DNA of 64,000 bases from Channa striata. Its lineage: Eukaryota > Chordata > Actinopteri > Anabantiformes > Channidae. The DNA lies in contig CM065183.1 of NCBI GenBank assembly GCA_033026295.1, positions 19,175,157-19,239,156 on the forward strand, read 5' to 3'. Below, piece by piece: positions 60,301-64,000 of this stretch (positions within the stretch are counted from its first letter, which is position 1; every line of letters begins with the position of its first letter). The notes under the pieces were generated by a model. That model was given only the letters and a program-made list of their open reading frames with translations, ran no database searches and was not told where the DNA came from. Position numbers and translations under genes: made by a program.

Positions 60301-61343
60301 CTGACAGGTCAACCACGCTGCAGAACGTGGACACATCCCGCTCAGAGGTGTCCCGCAGCAGCTGGCTCTCAGTTAAATATTTCACAACGTGCCGACATTT
60401 GCCATAAAACTCAGAGCAGTAGCCAAAGCAAAGGCCAGGTAGTTCTCTGACAGGTGTGTAGGGGTCCTCAGCGTCGTAAAGGTGGGCAGCATAAGGAGAG
60501 CACTCCTGGATGGGACGAGCAAGAGACACGACATTGTACAGAGACAGCTCAGTGCAGTGGAGATGAAAATTTTTGGGGCATTAAACTTGAACTGTACAAT
60601 TAGGATGCACAAATTGTGGACTTCACTAACCAGTTTACAGTGAAAGAAAATGTAAAGATAGAGGCTCAGTGGCTCAGAAAATGCTTATGAACACTGAATA
60701 AATGTTAACCGCTGTTGTTAATTAAAATGTAGATTAACGTGGACACTGGGTGGTTTTAATCCATGACACATCATATGAAAAGTTAAATCATGCAGTTAAG
60801 TTGCATGATGCCCAAACTCTCTTAACAAATGTAGGTGTAACAAAGGTTTAATAGAGATAATTGAAACTGAAAAGATTTGTTTCTCAAAAGAAATTAAGAA
60901 GTTAGAAAAACAGGACTGCTTCTGCTTAAATAACGAGACAACTGGAGATCTTGAAAAGCTTCATTTTACGCATAACATCATTGCCACAGCATGCATCACA
61001 GTAACATATAGTGCAATTTTCCGATGAGAAACATATTTACCTGGCACATGATTTCCTTCAAAGTGTCTGCACAGAGCTCGTCACCTGCCACTTCCAGTTG
61101 GTCGATTATGTCCCAGTATCTCTCCGCTATCACGTTGTCTGTCTTCTGGTCGCAGCAGCCAAACTCCTCGTACTGCGCGCAGAACTCCAAGTGCCACAGA
61201 GGTTTGAACGGCGGTTCGAAGTCCAGACACTGCGGATGAGCAGCTGCCGGCTGTGCGAGGACAAGCAGCATCACCGACATGATCGGGAGGCGATCGCAAA
61301 GGTTCGGGCTCCGTTTGCATGTGGGCCCGCTCGAACCTGGCAC
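54339..61343 (-). CDS. hhipl2: HHIP-like protein 2, with a frameshift in exon 4
   Basis: Minus-strand exons are 61041-61343, 59853-60505, 59050-59193, 57826-58158, 57597-57723, 56479-56624, 56319-56400, 55084-55166 and 54339-54556. Borders are GT/AG and phases agree except inside exon 4. There, a run of four A (plus strand T at 58139-58142) puts SALLGK and ALRIDVDGGF out of frame by one base; exon 4 has exactly one surplus base. Ignoring it, the product is about 695 aa (human 724). HHIPL proteins are secreted relatives of Hedgehog-interacting protein. A signal peptide (LPIMSVMLLVLAQPAAA) precedes a Cys-rich folate-receptor-like region (HPQCLDF, FGCCDQ, PGLCFGYC). A sorbosone-dehydrogenase-like beta-propeller follows (NHNGGQLLFG, TGDGGKAGDPFG, GDVGQNRYEEVD, GGNYGWRAKEGF). 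The tail is Lys/Thr-rich. No C-terminal SRCR domain is seen, which separates it from HHIPL1. The Met at 61343 is chosen because human also has a long leader; 61280 is an alternative. Confidence 0.85.
54391..54442. repeat. Trinucleotide (ACG/ACC)n coding microsatellite in hhipl2
   Basis: Impure GTC/GTG triplets on the plus strand encode about 17 Thr in a row in the last hhipl2 exon. The variation is nearly all in the third position of the Thr frame, so that frame looks like the one historically translated here. Confidence 0.8.
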
Positions 61344-63540
61344 CGTGCGTAAAGCCGCGCAACCGACCCCCTTGGATGGAGCCTGCTTGTCATCGTCCCC
61401 ATCTGTCCCGGAAACGGGTTCGGCTGCCGTCCTTTATGTTGAGCCGCAAGCGCACGCTCGTGCGCTTGCAAGGCCCATGTGCGCGCGTAAAGATGGACAT
61501 ACATCCCTCAGCGCGCAGGAGAGGAGGCCGAGGAAAACTCCACGAGTCTGTAGTTCTGGCTCCCAACAGGCCAATTTGTAAAAATTACAGGTTCATAAAT
61601 AACTTAATGGGATTTATGTTTTCATCTCCGCTGTGAAGCAACGTTGCCGATGCGTCAGACGAATTTTGGACGCACGCAAACGCACAAAAGTAGAACATGT
61701 GTTGAGGCGGGCAAACATGAACAGGGAGCAAAACACAAACTCTCATCCTGTCTGATTCATGCCAAAAAGTGGCTGCAGGCAGCAGGAGCAATTAATGGCA
61801 AGAGCTTTTTCAGCACGTCGAAGGTGTGAATGTTCAGCCATCCATCCATATTTCACCTTTACCTGCTTATCGCAGGTGCAGCAGCCCACCGGAGCCCACC
61901 TGAGCCCCCCGGACAGCTCTCTGGGGTCTGAGCCATCACCGAGAAACACGCACAGACAGACAGACAGACAGTCACACCTCAGAGTCACCGGTTTCCAGAA
62001 AACCAGCGAAAAGCCACGAGAAAACAATGGAATTAACATTTCAAACCCCACACACCTGGTAAAACATCACACTGAATTTTTGTGGAATTATAGAGGCTTC
62101 ACTAGTTAACCTATTGTAAATATGTAATGTATGTAATAATAGGTTTTCTTGATTTAAAATTACTAATTGTATTTTTCATACAACTTTTACAACTTACAGC
62201 AACAGCAGTTGTTGGGACTTAAGGTCTTTAAACTTGAAATAATGAGTTGAATGAAAAAGTGCAGAGAGTTCACACACATCAGTAAATGAAGTTTTAAAGT
62301 AACAAAACTATCAGACTTTCCCGCATGCATTGGTTAAGTGTAGAAAGTCCCTTAGTTTAAATGATTTGAAGAAAACATTCATCATGGTAACTTGTGTGTA
62401 TTCAGTATAGTTTGTTATAAAAAAAAATTGTAACTATGATAAAAGTTAGCATTGAATTCAGCCCCTATAACCAACGTGAAAAGACCAAATAATGAAACAT
62501 TATACCATCATAACTTTGAAAGGATTATGAATTTGCATTTAAATTAAATGATATAGGAACCTTAGGTGCATGGGGAACTAAATTTTAATTGCAACAAGCC
62601 AAAAAAATCTCCAAGACTTACTATATATTATATAACCTTAATAGAACATTATACATGATTTCATTGGCTGATCTATTTAGTCATAAATAGACAGTCAACA
62701 TTAATGACATTTACATTAAATGTTGTGTGAAACAGCACCCGCTTCTTTACCCCTGAGGAAAGGCTCCAGAAGTCCAAGTCACACAGGCACCTTTATGATT
62801 TTGTGCTTCCAAGTTTATGTTCATTTCACCAGTGAGAAAATATGCACTATTAAAGACAAATTACATGACATCAAACATGTGGGCTTGTGACAGTCATTAT
62901 CTATTAAGTACCACAGAGCAGTTTGGCAACAGATAACATGAAACATGGAAAATCTATACAAATGACACAGGATGGGAAAAATTGCACCCCAAATTTTCAG
63001 GTGTTATTCGGCCTCAGCTGTGGCTTCTTTTGCCCCAGTGACCTTTAGTGGGTAAATTGTTCAGCTTTTACCGTAAAGGTGCATTAATCGATGTGCTGAC
63101 TGAGGTGGGGGTTTGGAAATTCAGCAGCGTTGCCACAATCAAAATGAACAAATGTTTATAGGCCAAGTTAGAAAATGTGAAGTTTGTCTTAAATGTTTTT
63201 TGTTCATGAAAACTTATGTCAGCATACTTCTCTGAATTTTGTACGAGTCATACACAACAGTAAATTTGTATTAAACATTTTATTGAACTATGAACAAATA
63301 CAAACATAGAGTAGCGAGGGGCTTAACAGTAGCATATAAGGATAAGAACAGGTAACTCAATTAAATTAAAGATTTGTATCATAACACTCATATCGGAGAA
63401 ATTTACCTATGCAATGAAAACAATTAAGAGTGGTTTATTATTAGTACATTTGAATTTAGGAATATAGAACTGAATTAGAAAATATTTGTCACTCTCCTCT
63501 TCCACCCCCTCCCCCTAAATAAAAAACACGGTATATTCAG
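61344..63540. other. Intergenic region upstream of hhipl2
   Basis: The GC-rich part at 61344-61560 is the likely hhipl2 5' UTR and promoter, with no TATA box evident. At about 61838-61900 CATCCATCCATATTTCACC...CTGCTTATCGCAGG resembles a widespread fish repeat ('CATCCATCCATTTTC...CCGCTTATCC'). A short (CAGA)n run is at 61953-61971. The rest is AT-rich without a gene. Confidence 0.45.
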
Positions 63541-63559
63541 TTTTCATCCAGCAGATGGA

Positions 63560-64000
63560 AGCAAACGACGGCCGCACCCGGAAGCGGAATTGCGTCATCT
63601 TTTAATCAGCGTTTGTTTTGGTGAAAGGCAACGTGTCAAGTTAGTTAAAATGCAAACACACAACTTCCTTTTCCCCTTCAACTTAAAACACATGTTCGTT
63701 GAAATGTTTCGATGGCGTGTAGCTTAATCCTGGAAACTGCAACAAATAATTTAAGTGAGGTAAGGCTAGGCATTTATTACGACATGGCTCCCGTGACTTT
63801 TTAGTTTATTAAACACTTATGAGCAGTTTTCTTTTCCCTTCTCGCGGAACACGTGTGCGTTTATTTTGAAGGCTACGCGGATTCTCTTCCGGCGAGACTT
63901 TGCGGTTGAGCTGGTTTTGACGAGCGGCGTTAAAGCGCTTCCAAGTCGGGCAACGAAATAATTCGCCCCGCGCAGCTCATGCAGCCGCGGCCCGTGCGGT
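63560..64000 (+). promoter_or_regulatory. Promoter-like GC-rich edge, possible start of the next gene
   Basis: Two ETS-type sites (ACCCGGAAGCGG at 63577-63588 and CTCTTCCGGCG at about 63884-63894) and a CACGTG-containing E-box (near 63850) lie in DNA that turns GC-rich. An ATG at 63979-63981 opens MQPRPVR before the window ends. This looks like a TATA-less promoter with a gene starting at or past the edge. The gene cannot be identified. Confidence 0.35.

Overview
The window looks like chromosomal DNA of a bony fish (teleost). The genes are split by spliceosomal introns with GT/AG borders. The proteins are vertebrate in family and slightly diverged from mammalian forms. The repeats are typical of fish: an L2-type LINE and its 'GTCGCTTTGGATAAAAGCG' tail, Tc1-like transposon relics, and long AT-rich introns. 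I assembled the gene models by hand from open frames, splice consensus and remembered vertebrate homologues. Nothing was searched.

Layout. (1) 1-5.3 kb: a piece of a replication-dependent histone cluster. H3.2, H1 and H2B lie on the minus strand, each ending in the histone 3' stem-loop. A collapsed H2A gene lies on the plus strand and keeps its start codon and stem-loop but has lost almost all of its coding body. No H4 is present. (2) 6.8-12.3 kb, minus: pacc1 (tmem206), proton-activated chloride channel, 8 coding exons, 351 aa, with an L2 LINE in intron 3. (3) 14.5-16.6 kb, plus: nenf (neudesin), 4 exons, 160 aa. (4) 18.9-30.4 kb, plus: ezrin, 13 coding exons, 586 aa, intact down to the regulatory C-terminal Thr. 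(5) 32.1-35.4 kb, plus: kcnk3 (TASK-1), 2 coding exons, 391 aa. (6) 35.4-41.7 kb: gene-poor, with a non-autonomous Tc1-like element that keeps both terminal inverted repeats. (7) 41.7-50.0 kb, plus: mtarc1, 7 exons, 324 aa. (8) 50.3-54 kb: gene-poor, with a Tc1 relic. (9) 54.0-61.3 kb, minus: an hhipl2-like gene, 9 exons, with a clear one-base frameshift in exon 4 and a second possible frame change in its basic tail. (10) 61.3-64 kb: intergenic, ending in a GC-rich promoter-like edge that may start the next gene.

The genes do not form one pathway. From memory, pacc1-nenf and mtarc1/hhipl2 both lie on human 1q32-q41, whereas ezrin and KCNK3 lie elsewhere in human, so the order records old chromosome rearrangement. 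I found no convincing new biological system. The observations most worth checking are the mini-H2A transcription unit, the frame breaks in hhipl2, promoter-like sequence inside nenf intron 1, and several perfect small hairpins.
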